Assembly: GCF_027925385.1 (NCBI RefSeq)
Contig: NZ_AP027142.1
Span: forward strand, 3,496,501 to 3,560,500
Reading direction: 5' to 3'
DNA: 64,000 nt
Source: Methylocystis iwaonis
GTDB taxonomy: Bacteria > Pseudomonadota > Alphaproteobacteria > Rhizobiales > Beijerinckiaceae
Shown here one piece after another: positions 56,114 through 63,989 of the stretch (position 1 is its first letter; each line of letters begins with the position of its first letter). Below the pieces are notes generated by a model. The model was not told where the DNA came from, ran no database searches, and saw nothing but the letters and a program-made list of their open reading frames with translations. The position numbers were made by a program, and so were the translations under genes.

Positions 56114-56437
56114 ATGAACAGGATAGCGACGGCGTTTTTGATTTTGATCACCGGTTTTGCGGGCGCGGCTTCGGCCGAGACCTATACGCTCACGATCAAG
56201 GACCATAAGTTCGATCCTGCCGAGCTGAAAATCCCTGCCGACAAGCCAGCGACCCTCGTCGTCAAGAATCTCGACGGCACGCCGGAGGAATTCGAGTCGA
56301 AGCCGCTGCGCATCGAGAAGGTCGTTCCGGCCAATAGCGAGGCGACCTTCCAGATCCGGGCGCTGAAAGCCGGCCGCTACAAATTCTTCGGCGAATTCCA
56401 CGAGGACAGCGCCAAGGGCGAGGTGGTTGTCGAATAA
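56114..56437 (+). CDS. Periplasmic cupredoxin-like partner of an iron permease
   Basis: 107 residues with a signal peptide (RIATAFLILITGFAGAASA). The mature domain, YTLTIKDHKFDPAELKIPADKPATLVVKNLDGTPEEFESKPLRIEKVVPANSEATFQIRALKAGRYKFFGEFHEDSAKG, has the cupredoxin-1 (FetP/EfeO N-domain-like) pattern, with Glu/His residues usable as metal ligands but without the classical blue-copper Cys. It probably presents or oxidises Fe2+ for the permease. The stop shares a base with the FTR1 start (TAATG). Confidence 0.88.
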   Translation: MNRIATAFLILITGFAGAASAETYTLTIKDHKFDPAELKIPADKPATLVVKNLDGTPEEFESKPLRIEKVVPANSEATFQIRALKAGRYKFFGEFHEDSAKGEVVVE

Positions 56438-57267
56438 TGCTGGGCGCGCTCATCATCGTCTTTCGCGAGGCCATCGAGGCGGGTCTCATCATCGGCATCG
56501 TCGCGGCGGTGACGCAAGGCGTCGAGGGCTCGCGGCGGTTCATTGCGGGCGGAGCCGGCGCGGGCGTGTTGGGCGCGCTGATTGTCGCCGTCTTCGCCGA
56601 ACAACTGTCGCGCGCTTTTGAAGGCAGCGGTCAGGAATTGTTCAACGCCAGCGTGCTGATCCTCGCGGTGGCGATGCTCGCCTGGCATAACATCTGGATG
56701 GCCAAGCACGGCAGGGAGCTCGCGCAGGAGCTTTCCGCCGTCGGCAAGGCGGTGGCGCGGGGCGACCGCACGCTTTTCGCGCTCGCGACCGTCGTCGGCC
56801 TCGCCGTGCTGCGCGAGGGCTCGGAGGTTGCGCTGTTCCTCTACGGCGTGCTCGCCTCGGGCGAGTCGGGGACGAGCGTGTTGATCGGCGGCCTCGGCGG
56901 TCTGGCGCTCGGCGCCCTGACCAGCTTTGCGACCTTCTTTGGCCTCGTCTCCATTCCGCCCAAAAAGCTCTTCGCCGTAACGACCGCGATGATCACGCTG
57001 CTCGCCGCCGGTCTCGCCGCTCAGGCGGTGGCCTTTCTGCAGCAGTCGGGGACGATCACGGCGCTTACAGATACGGTGTGGGACACCTCCTGGATTCTCT
57101 CCGACAAAAGCATCCTTGGCCGCGTGCTGCATACGCTCATCGGCTATGCCGACCAGCCGTCGCAGATGCAGGTGGTCGTCTATGTGCTGACGATCGTGGC
57201 GATCATGGCGGCGACGAAGCTGACCACGATGGGCGCGCAGCCGCCCGCGCCTGCGCCGGCGGAGTGA
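56437..57267 (+). CDS. FTR1-family iron permease
   Basis: 276 residues, about seven transmembrane helices. The iron-binding motifs are R10-E-A-I-E14 in TM1 and R125-E-G-S-E129 in TM4 (both REXXE). In bacteria such permeases work with ferrous-iron oxidising or scaffold proteins (EfeO/FetP). It is directly coupled to the cupredoxin-like gene upstream. A P19-like protein or EfeB peroxidase, common partners, is absent here. Confidence 0.92.
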   Translation: MLGALIIVFREAIEAGLIIGIVAAVTQGVEGSRRFIAGGAGAGVLGALIVAVFAEQLSRAFEGSGQELFNASVLILAVAMLAWHNIWMAKHGRELAQELSAVGKAVARGDRTLFALATVVGLAVLREGSEVALFLYGVLASGESGTSVLIGGLGGLALGALTSFATFFGLVSIPPKKLFAVTTAMITLLAAGLAAQAVAFLQQSGTITALTDTVWDTSWILSDKSILGRVLHTLIGYADQPSQMQVVVYVLTIVAIMAATKLTTMGAQPPAPAPAE

Positions 57268-57318
57268 TCGAGGGTTTCTTGGGTGATCGGGTGACGATCT
57301 TGCGTCGTTAGCCCCAAT

Positions 57319-57439
57319 ACCTCCCCTTTACGGGGAGGTCGGCGGCCAAAGGCCGCCGGGTGGGGCTCCCGCCGCAACGACTCTGGTGGGGCTTTACCCC
57401 ACCCGACCCCGCTACGCGGGGCCACCCTCCCCGCAAAGG
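57319..57439. repeat. REP-like palindromes left of IS copy 2
   Basis: CCTCCCCTTTACGGGGAGG is a short palindrome, followed by GGCGGCCAAAGGCCGCC, and GGTGGGGCTTTACCCCACC, and then CCCCGCTACGCGGGG. It is cut by the IS insertion, and the last 8 bp (CGCAAAGG, 57432-57439) are repeated after the IS. Confidence 0.8.
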
Positions 57440-58903
57440 GCTATCGAATGCACACATCGTGATTGCCTCGGTCGGGTCTGTTTGATTCCGTGGGTCGCGT
57501 TTTGATTCGCGGGGTGGGGCATGGCGATTTCGTATGGACTGGGGCGGTTCGGCGACCGCCGCCTGGAAAAAGGGGGGTCTCGTTGCATCGGGGCCTCGTC
57601 GCGCGGCCGTGCGCGCGCATCCGTCGGATCGCCGGCGGGCGGCGGGCGCAGGAGGTGCGGCTCGCGCGCTTCCTGCGCAATCCTGCGGTGACCGCCGAGG
57701 AGATGGCGCGGCACGCCGCCGGGCTCACAGCGGCGCGGGCGGCGGGTCGCGACATAGTGGTGGCGCAGGACACCAGCGAGCTGGCGCTCGGCGGCAAGCG
57801 CGCGCAGGCGAACGGCTATGGGCCGGTCGGCAAGGGCGGCGGGACGCGCGGCCTTTTGCTGCACGCGGCCCTGGCGCTCGACGCCGGCACGGGCGCGCTG
57901 CTCGGCCTCGCTCATGCCGAGGTCTGGAACCGCGACACGGGGGCCAAGGTCGCGGCGCGGCGCTCGCGCGCGCTCGCGGACAAGGAATCGCAGCGCTGGC
58001 TCGATGTGGCGACGCATGCGCGCGAGGATTTCGCGGCGGCGAAGCGGATCACTGTCGTCTCGGATCGGGAGAGCGACATCTACGCGCATCTCGCGCAGCG
58101 TCCGGGCGGCGTGGAGCTGATTGTGCGCGCCTGCCAGAACCGGACGATCGCCGCAGACGGCGAGGATGCGATCGAGCTTTTGTTCCCCTTCGCCGACGGA
58201 TTGGCCGAGGCGGGCCGCTTCGTCGCCGAGATCCCGGCGGCTCCGGGACGCAAGGCGCGCAAGGCGGCGCTCGCGGTCCGCGTCTCGCCGGTCACTTTGC
58301 GCAAGCCGCGCCACGGCGCGCGCGACTTGCCGGACGCGGTCGGCGTGACTTTGGTCGACGTGCGCGAGGTCGGGGCCGCCGAGGGCGTCGCGCCCATTCA
58401 TTGGCGGCTTCTCACGACCCATGCGGCGACGAGCCTGGCCGAGGCGCGCCGGGTGATCGACCTCTATCGAATGCGCTGGACCATCGAGGAATTCTTCCGC
58501 ACGCTGAAGACGGCGGGCTTCGAGATCGAGCAGGCCGACATCTGCGATCCGAAAGTGATGATCAAGCTGGTGGCGGCGACGGCGGTCGCCGCTGTGACGG
58601 TCATGCAACTGGTCAAGGCGCGCGACGGCGCGACCGACCAGTTGCTGACGGACGCTTTCGAGCCCGAGGACGAAGCGCTGCTCGAGGCCGTCTCGGCGAA
58701 GCTCGAGGGCGCGACGGCCCGCCAGAAGAACCCCCACCGCAAAGGCAGCCTCGCCTTCGCCGCCTGGGTCGTCGCCAGGCTCGGCGGCTGGACCGCCTAT
58801 TACGGAAAGCCCGGCCCCAAAGTAATGCGCCAGGGCCTCGACGACTTTCGACGAATAAAGTTCGGAGCCGCGCTGACCTTCTACGATGTGTGAATCCGAT
58901 AGC
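57440..58903 (+). mobile_element. IS4-family insertion sequence, copy 2 (1464 bp), with 8-bp target duplication
   Basis: Ends GCTATCG (57440) and CGATAGC (58903), imperfect inverted repeats of about 20 bp. CGCAAAGG lies immediately on both sides (57432-57439 and 58904-58911), a clear 8-bp target-site duplication. Opposite orientation to copy 1 at 35523-36986. Confidence 0.97.
57463..58893 (+). CDS. IS4-family DDE transposase (copy 2)
   Basis: 476 residues, identical to copy 1 (catalytic Asp103, Asp201, Glu342 and the Y-R-E-K signature). The TTG at 57463 begins the longest frame; GTG at 57490 is an alternative start. The frame is intact. Confidence 0.95.
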   Translation: MPRSGLFDSVGRVLIRGVGHGDFVWTGAVRRPPPGKRGVSLHRGLVARPCARIRRIAGGRRAQEVRLARFLRNPAVTAEEMARHAAGLTAARAAGRDIVVAQDTSELALGGKRAQANGYGPVGKGGGTRGLLLHAALALDAGTGALLGLAHAEVWNRDTGAKVAARRSRALADKESQRWLDVATHAREDFAAAKRITVVSDRESDIYAHLAQRPGGVELIVRACQNRTIAADGEDAIELLFPFADGLAEAGRFVAEIPAAPGRKARKAALAVRVSPVTLRKPRHGARDLPDAVGVTLVDVREVGAAEGVAPIHWRLLTTHAATSLAEARRVIDLYRMRWTIEEFFRTLKTAGFEIEQADICDPKVMIKLVAATAVAAVTVMQLVKARDGATDQLLTDAFEPEDEALLEAVSAKLEGATARQKNPHRKGSLAFAAWVVARLGGWTAYYGKPGPKVMRQGLDDFRRIKFGAALTFYDV

Positions 58904-58968
58904 CGCAAAGGGGAGGGATGGGATCACGCCCAGGCTCGAAACTGCTGCGGAGGAGCGGGCACGCGACC

Positions 58969-59394
58969 TCAATCCCGCGCGGTAATATCGATCTTCTTAA
59001 TCACCCGCGCAGGCTCCGGCCGCACCAGATCGACGGACAGAAGCCCGTTCACCAGATCGGCGCCGAGCACCTGCATGCCGTCGGCGAGCAGAAAGGCGCG
59101 CTGGAATTGCCGGGCGGCGATGCCGCGATGCAGGAAGTGGCGTTCGCGGTCGTCGACCTGACGGCCGCGGATCACGAGCTGGTTTTCCTCGAGCGACACA
59201 TCGAGCTGGTCACGGGTGAAGCCCGCCACGGCCAAGGTGATGCGCAGCCGCTCAGGCTCGTTTTCGCTGCGCGGAATGCGCTCGATATTATAGGGAGGAT
59301 AGCCGTCCGTGCCGCTCCGGGCGACACGATCGAGCGCCCGCTCGATTTCGTCAAAGCCGAGCAGAAACGGCGAGTTGAGCGGGGGACGCGACAT
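58969..59394 (-). CDS. Small heat-shock protein, Hsp20 family
   Basis: 141 residues. N-terminus SRPPLNSPFLLGFDEIERALDRVARSGTDGYPPYNIERI, alpha-crystallin domain RLRITLAVAGFTRDQLDVSLEENQLVIRGRQVDDRERHFLHRGIAARQFQRAFLLADG, and C-terminal extension with a degenerate IXI (IKKIDITARD). It is a holdase chaperone preventing aggregation. The ribosome-binding site AGAAGG lies in a short hairpin (GAAG-GG-CTTC), which might hint at an RNA thermometer, but the pairing is weak. Confidence 0.95.
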   Translation of the reverse strand: MSRPPLNSPFLLGFDEIERALDRVARSGTDGYPPYNIERIPRSENEPERLRITLAVAGFTRDQLDVSLEENQLVIRGRQVDDRERHFLHRGIAARQFQRAFLLADGMQVLGADLVNGLLSVDLVRPEPARVIKKIDITARD

Positions 59395-59507
59395 ATGCGG
59401 AAGCCCTTCTGGCGCCTCGATAGTGCGGAACCCGAACGGCGTCCCGCGCGGCCCAATTTATGGCCGAGCGGCGCGGCGCGATCAAGAGCGGGCTCGCGCG
59501 CTTTACG

Positions 59508-59561
59508 CTCGCATGGACTCATGCGAGCTATGAGAAAGCGCGCGGCTTCAAAAGCTGGAGC
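59508..59561. repeat. Dispersed repeat, first half of the bioB-tail element
   Basis: CTCGCATG-GACT-CATGCGAG palindrome, then ATGAGAAAGCGCGC and AAAAGCTGGAGC. It matches 50061-50113 in the bioB tail. Confidence 0.8.
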
Positions 59562-59567
59562 CAGGAA

Positions 59568-59972
59568 CTACTGCTGCTCGCCGCGCCAGGCGCCGCCGCA
59601 CATATCGGTTGACGACGACCAGGCGCCCGTGGCCTTGCCGCCCCTCACCAGTCCGTGAAAGCGGACGACATGCTCGCCCTGCCCGGTGAAGCGCGCGACT
59701 ATGTTGCCGTCTTCGTCGACATAGCCCCAGGCCGAGAGGCTGGCGCCGGACGCGCTCGCAATCTTGTTGTCCGCAACTGTGAGGCCCGTCGGGATCAGCG
59801 CCGGGCAGTCGCCGACGCTCGTCGTCGCCTCGATGATCCAGGGACCGTTGGGATCGCGGGGGCTCGCCGCCGCCGCGACTTTCAACTCCCCCTCCTTGCG
59901 GTGCTTATGGGACTTCGCCACCGCGCCGCTCGCCACGAGCGACGCCGCCACCGCAACAGCCCAAAACCTCAT
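59568..59972 (-). CDS. Secreted protein of unknown function
   Basis: 134 residues. A signal peptide (RFWAVAVAASLVASGAVA) precedes a basic stretch (KSHKHRKEGELKV) and a domain with two widely spaced Cys (VGDCPALIPTGLTVADNKIASASGASLSAWGYVDEDGNIVARFTGQGEHVVRFHGLVRGGKATGAWSSSTDMCGGAW). The domain reads as repeating beta strands. The start overlaps the stop of the methylmalonyl-CoA mutase gene by four bases (ATGA), so they share a transcript despite differing roles. Confidence 0.75.
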   Translation of the reverse strand: MRFWAVAVAASLVASGAVAKSHKHRKEGELKVAAAASPRDPNGPWIIEATTSVGDCPALIPTGLTVADNKIASASGASLSAWGYVDEDGNIVARFTGQGEHVVRFHGLVRGGKATGAWSSSTDMCGGAWRGEQQ

Positions 59973-61843
59973 TTAGCCTCCTCGAGCGCCCGCTGCAGAA
60001 CATCGTACATGTCGCAGCCGACATAGATGAACTCTGTGACGCCCGCGTTGCGAAGCTTTTGCTCGATCTCGCCGGGGCGGCCGGCGGAATAGAGCTTGGC
60101 GCCCGCCGCCTTCAGGGCGGCGGCGGCCGGCTCGGCGGCGTCTGCGTAAATCTTGTCGGACGAGCACAGGCAAGCGAGTTTTGCGCCAGACGCGCGGAAG
60201 GCGTCGACCATGCCGGCCGCCGACTCCGTCTCGGGGCCGAAAACCGCTTCAATGCCGCCAGCTTCGAAGAAATTCTTGGCGTAATTCGCACGCGCCGTGA
60301 AGGCCGCCACCGAGCCGAGATTGGCCAGGAAGACCTTCGGGCGATCGCCTGTTTTTTGAGCAAATGCGTCAGAATTATCGCGCAGCCGCTCGAAGGGCTC
60401 GGCAAGGCGGCGCGGGGCGAGCGGCGCGCTCTTCAGCGCCCCCGCGGGCGCATCGGCGCCGAGTCGTGAGGCGTCGTAAGGCGCGGCGACGTCGAGCGCC
60501 TTCTCGTGAATATCGGGGAATTCATTGGCGCCGATCACCTTCTCGCGCGAACGCGCGACTTTCTTGGCGCGCTCGCCGGCCGTCGCGGCGACGCGGCCCT
60601 GGAAGCCGCCCTTTTCCAGCGCAGCGGCGAGGCCGCCCTCGGCCTCGATCTCCTGGAAGGCCGTCCACGCGCGTTCGCAGATCTCCTGCGTCAGCGCCTC
60701 GAAGCCGCCGGCGCCGCTCGTCGGATCGTCGACGACGTCGATATGGGATTCGTCCTGCAACACGAGCTGCGTGTCGCGGGCGAGGCGCCGCGCGAAGCCG
60801 TCCGCCGCGCCGAAAGCCTGGGTGAAAGGCAGGACAGTGATCGTGTCGGCGCCGCCGATAGCGGCCGAGAAGGTCGCGAGCGTGCCGCGCAGAATATTGT
60901 TCCACGGATCGCGGCGCGACATCATGCGCCAGGCGGTCTCCGCGAAAATCAGGACGGGCTTGGGCGCGAGACCGCAAGCTTCCTCGACCCGCGCCCAGAG
61001 ACGGCGCGCGGCGCGGAATTTCGCGACGCCCAGGAATTCGTCGGCGTCAGCGGCGAAGCGCAGGGCGATCAGCGAACGGGCGGTCTCGATGTCGAGGCCA
61101 TTGTCGGTGAGCGCGCGGAGATAGCTGACGCCAGCCGAGAGCGCGAAGGCGAGCTCCTGGGTCTCCGAACCGCCCGCCGCATGGATCACGCGGGCGTCGG
61201 CGACGACGGCGCCATTGGCGAAGCCGGCCTTTGCGATGGTCTTGGCGGCCTCGGCGAAAGTCTTGGCGCCGTCGCTCCAGGGAGCCGGCGCAAAGCCGTG
61301 CAGCGCCTGGAGCCCCAAGGGATCGAGGCCGAAGGAGATACGGGTGATCGACGGCTCGATATGATGGCTGTCGACATAACGCATGATCGCGCTGGCGGCG
61401 TTCGGCGCGCGGGGCGAGGCCTCGATAAGGACGGGAACGCCATAGTCGAGTCGGATATTGGCGAGGAGATGCGCGATCGTCTCGTCGCTGTCGTCCGTCA
61501 GCCCCGCGCCATAAGCGCCCTGCGCGCCCGCGAAAACGATATGCAGGCCGTCGGCGCCGCCTTCGAGATCTTCGAGGGCCAATTTATTCGCCGCGTCGGA
61601 GTCGGCGAGATCGACGCGGGCCAAAATCGACCAGCGGCCGGGCGTCTTGCGCAGCGCGCGCGGGCTCTCGGTCGTCGCACGGGCATAGAGCGGCGCGATG
61701 GCGACGCCGTCGTAAGTCTTGGAAACAAGGGAATCGAAGGAGCCGCCTTTCAGCGCCTTATCGACGAGTTTGCGCCACTGCTCCTCGTTCGGCTGTGGAA
61801 AAACCCCGGCGATGGCTGTCTCATTGGCGCTCATTTTGGTCAT
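59969..61843 (-). CDS. mutA: Methylmalonyl-CoA mutase, small (beta) subunit
   Basis: 624 residues. The N-terminal TIM-barrel is of mutase type (EEQWRKLVDKALKGGSFDSLVSKTYDGVAIAPLYARA), and the C-terminal Rossmann-like domain includes RPKVFLANLGSVAAFTARANYAKNFFEAGG and EFIYVGCDMYDVLQRAL. The DxHxxG cobalamin motif is absent, as expected for the non-catalytic small subunit. With the large subunit (not in the window) it interconverts methylmalonyl- and succinyl-CoA, a step of the ethylmalonyl-CoA pathway that regenerates glyoxylate for serine-cycle methylotrophs. Confidence 0.93.
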   Translation of the reverse strand: MTKMSANETAIAGVFPQPNEEQWRKLVDKALKGGSFDSLVSKTYDGVAIAPLYARATTESPRALRKTPGRWSILARVDLADSDAANKLALEDLEGGADGLHIVFAGAQGAYGAGLTDDSDETIAHLLANIRLDYGVPVLIEASPRAPNAASAIMRYVDSHHIEPSITRISFGLDPLGLQALHGFAPAPWSDGAKTFAEAAKTIAKAGFANGAVVADARVIHAAGGSETQELAFALSAGVSYLRALTDNGLDIETARSLIALRFAADADEFLGVAKFRAARRLWARVEEACGLAPKPVLIFAETAWRMMSRRDPWNNILRGTLATFSAAIGGADTITVLPFTQAFGAADGFARRLARDTQLVLQDESHIDVVDDPTSGAGGFEALTQEICERAWTAFQEIEAEGGLAAALEKGGFQGRVAATAGERAKKVARSREKVIGANEFPDIHEKALDVAAPYDASRLGADAPAGALKSAPLAPRRLAEPFERLRDNSDAFAQKTGDRPKVFLANLGSVAAFTARANYAKNFFEAGGIEAVFGPETESAAGMVDAFRASGAKLACLCSSDKIYADAAEPAAAALKAAGAKLYSAGRPGEIEQKLRNAGVTEFIYVGCDMYDVLQRALEEAK

Positions 61844-62092
61844 GACCCCTCATGTTTTGCGGGGCCTTTTGCCATGAAGCGCGGTCTTGGGGAAGCGGGC
61901 CTCTGCGCGGCCAGGTTGGGCCGGGCTTTATTTTCGCGTCCAAAACCCTTAACCAAGGGTCGCGCTGCTTGAAAATCAAGCGGCGAACGACCGGCGCGCG
62001 GCCTTGATCCGCTCTCGCCGCAGCGGGCGCGGCGATGCGTCGCGCCAGGGCCGCATGCTCGCGGATCGACAGCCCCTTAACGGAGGGATTTC

Positions 62093-62368
62093 GTGGCTGA
62101 CACTCCTCAGGACATTGCCAAGCTGAAGGAAGAAATCATCGAGGTGATCGCTTCGGAGGGCATGGTCGACCGCACCAAGGTGACGCCCGACGCGACCATC
62201 GAGAGCCTCGACCTCAAATCGGTCGACATCGTGATGATCCTCACGGCGCTCGAAGAAAAGTTCAACGTCTATATCCCCATGGACGGCTCGCTGCAGGAAG
62301 CCAAGACGGTCGAGGCCCTCATCGGCGCGATCGCCGAGCACATCCAGAAAGAGCGCGAGACCCAGTAA
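62093..62368 (+). CDS. Acyl carrier protein
   Basis: 91 residues from a GTG start with GGAGGG upstream. IAKLKEEIIEVIASEGMVDRTKVTPDATIESLDLKSVDIVMILTALEEKFNVYIPMDGSLQEAKTVEALIGAI has the four-helix ACP pattern. The phosphopantetheine Ser is Ser43 in the DLKSVDIVM segment, where housekeeping AcpP has DSLDTVE. So it is a specialised ACP, not the housekeeping one. The ketosynthase gene starts directly after its stop. Confidence 0.9.
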   Translation: MADTPQDIAKLKEEIIEVIASEGMVDRTKVTPDATIESLDLKSVDIVMILTALEEKFNVYIPMDGSLQEAKTVEALIGAIAEHIQKERETQ

Positions 62369-63604
62369 ATGGCGGCTTCGCGAAGGGGAGACGCAGGACG
62401 CCGCGTCGTCGTCTCCGGCATGGGCGCGGTTTGCGCCTCGGGCGTCGGCGCGCGCAAGCTCTGGGAGGCCGCGCGCGACGGCGTCGCCCAGATTCGCGAG
62501 CTCAAGACCGAGCGTCCCTATGACGGGCGCATCAAGATCGCCGGGCAAGTGCCGGATTTCGACCCGGCCGCCTATATCGAGGCGAATGTCCTCCCCTTCT
62601 GCGACCCCTTCACGCAATTCGCGGTCGTCGCGGCCGATGAAGCGATGGCGCAGGCCGGCTTCGGCCGCAAGGACATCGCCGGGCCGCGCACCGCCGTGAT
62701 CATGGGCTCCGGCATCGGCGGCATGACCACGATCGAGGACGGCATCTACAAATATTACGTCGAGCACACGCGGCCCGAGACATTGAGCGTGCCGAAGCTC
62801 ATCCCGAGCGCCATGCCGACGACGCTCAGCGCCCGCTTCTCGGCGCTGGGGCCGACCTTTGCGGTCGGCAGCGCCTGTTCTTCCGCGAGCCAGTCCGTCG
62901 GTCTCGGCCTGCAGATGATCCGCTCCGGCATGGTGGATAAGGCCATTGTCGGCGGCGCCGAAGCCTGCGTCATCAACGCAACTATCCGCGCCTGGGAAGG
63001 TCTGCGGGTGATGACCCCGAATTTCTGCCGCCCCTTCTCCATGGGCCGCAACGGCATGTCGCTCGGCGAAGGCGCGGCGGTCTTTGTTCTGGAGACGGCC
63101 GAGTCGGCGCGCGCGCGCGGACACGAGCCGCTGTGCGAGCTCGCAGGCTATGGCACGACGAGCGACGCCAAGGACCCTGTGCGCCCCGATCTCGACGGCG
63201 CCGCCAACTGCATCGCCCAGGCGCTGGAAGACGCGGGGCTCACGCCGCGCGACATTCATTACGTCAACGCCCATGGCACGGCGACGCACGCCAATGACAT
63301 CACCGAGTCGGAAGCGATCCTGCGCGTCTTCGGCGATTATGGGCGTGAGGTTCCGGTATCCTCCACCAAGCCCATTCATGGCCATGCGCTCGGCGCGAGC
63401 GGCGGGCTCGAGCTGGCGATCACGATCGAAGCGCTGCGCGAGCAGATCGCGCCGCCGACGATCAACTTCCTTGAATTCGACGCGCGCTGCCCCATCGACG
63501 CCGTGCCAAATGTCGCGCGCCCGCACAAGATCGACGCGGCGATGTCCAACTCATTCGCCTTCGGTGGGATCAACGCCGTGCTGATCGTGCGCCATGCAGC
63601 CTGA
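62369..63604 (+). CDS. Beta-ketoacyl-ACP synthase (KAS I/II type)
   Basis: 411 residues, a thiolase-fold elongating ketosynthase. The catalytic triad is Cys170 (VGSACSSASQS), His302 (NAHGTATHAND) and His339 (KPIHGHALGASG), with Lys334 conserved. GFGRKD...IMGSGIGGMTTIEDG and the C-terminal SNSFAFGGINAVLIVRHA are typical. It condenses acyl-ACP with malonyl-ACP. The gene abuts the ACP gene and overlaps the next gene by 11 bp, so these act together in a specialised lipid or polyketide-like pathway whose product is not shown. Confidence 0.92.
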   Translation: MAASRRGDAGRRVVVSGMGAVCASGVGARKLWEAARDGVAQIRELKTERPYDGRIKIAGQVPDFDPAAYIEANVLPFCDPFTQFAVVAADEAMAQAGFGRKDIAGPRTAVIMGSGIGGMTTIEDGIYKYYVEHTRPETLSVPKLIPSAMPTTLSARFSALGPTFAVGSACSSASQSVGLGLQMIRSGMVDKAIVGGAEACVINATIRAWEGLRVMTPNFCRPFSMGRNGMSLGEGAAVFVLETAESARARGHEPLCELAGYGTTSDAKDPVRPDLDGAANCIAQALEDAGLTPRDIHYVNAHGTATHANDITESEAILRVFGDYGREVPVSSTKPIHGHALGASGGLELAITIEALREQIAPPTINFLEFDARCPIDAVPNVARPHKIDAAMSNSFAFGGINAVLIVRHAA

Positions 63605-63989
63605 TGCGCCGGCGATCCTCGGGCCGTTCCGTCTGCGCGTCGATCCCGAGCGCGCCGAGGCCTATGCGCGCGAGACCGGCGGCGACGGCAAGAGCGTGCC
63701 GCTGTCCTTTCCGGCGGTCTGGCTGATGGAGCCGATGCTGTTCGCGCCGGTGCGCGAGATGTGCGCGGCGCTCGACGTCGTGCCGGTTCACGAGTCGCAG
63801 AGCTTCGCCTATGAGAGCCCGCTCGCTCCCGGCGCGCACTATGATGTGAGCGTGTCGCTGCGGCGCGAAGAAACGCCGTCGCGCCTGATCATTGACGCGA
63901 CAATCTTTGCGCTCGACGGCGCAAAGGTTGGAAAAAGCGAGACCATGCTGCGCCTTGTGCCGCGCGCGGGACTGGGAGCGGCGTCATGA
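63594..63989 (+). CDS. Possible hot-dog-fold (MaoC/dehydratase-like) protein in the ketosynthase operon
   Basis: 131 residues: GPFRLRVDPERAEAYARETGGDGKSVPLSFPAVWLM, then VPVHESQSFAYESPLAPGAHYDVSVSLRREETPSRLIIDATIFALDGAKVGKSETMLRLVP. The pattern of an N-terminal helix, FPAVWLM and a later sheet with SLRRE...LIIDATIFALDGAKVGKSE resembles the N-terminal hot-dog dehydratase (MaoC-like) family, which would fit the reduction cycle of this operon. The match is loose. It overlaps its neighbours on both sides (11 and 4 bp). Confidence 0.65.
   Translation: MQPDAPAILGPFRLRVDPERAEAYARETGGDGKSVPLSFPAVWLMEPMLFAPVREMCAALDVVPVHESQSFAYESPLAPGAHYDVSVSLRREETPSRLIIDATIFALDGAKVGKSETMLRLVPRAGLGAAS

Noticed and set aside
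35523..58903. A composite transposon bounded by the two IS4 copies
   Set aside because: The segment carries essential chromosomal genes (rpsF, rpsR, hemH, aroE), so transfer as a transposon is implausible; inversion is the better reading.
59395..59445. ROSE-type RNA thermometer before hsp20
   Set aside because: Only a 4-bp pairing covers the ribosome-binding site; the conserved ROSE elements could not be found.
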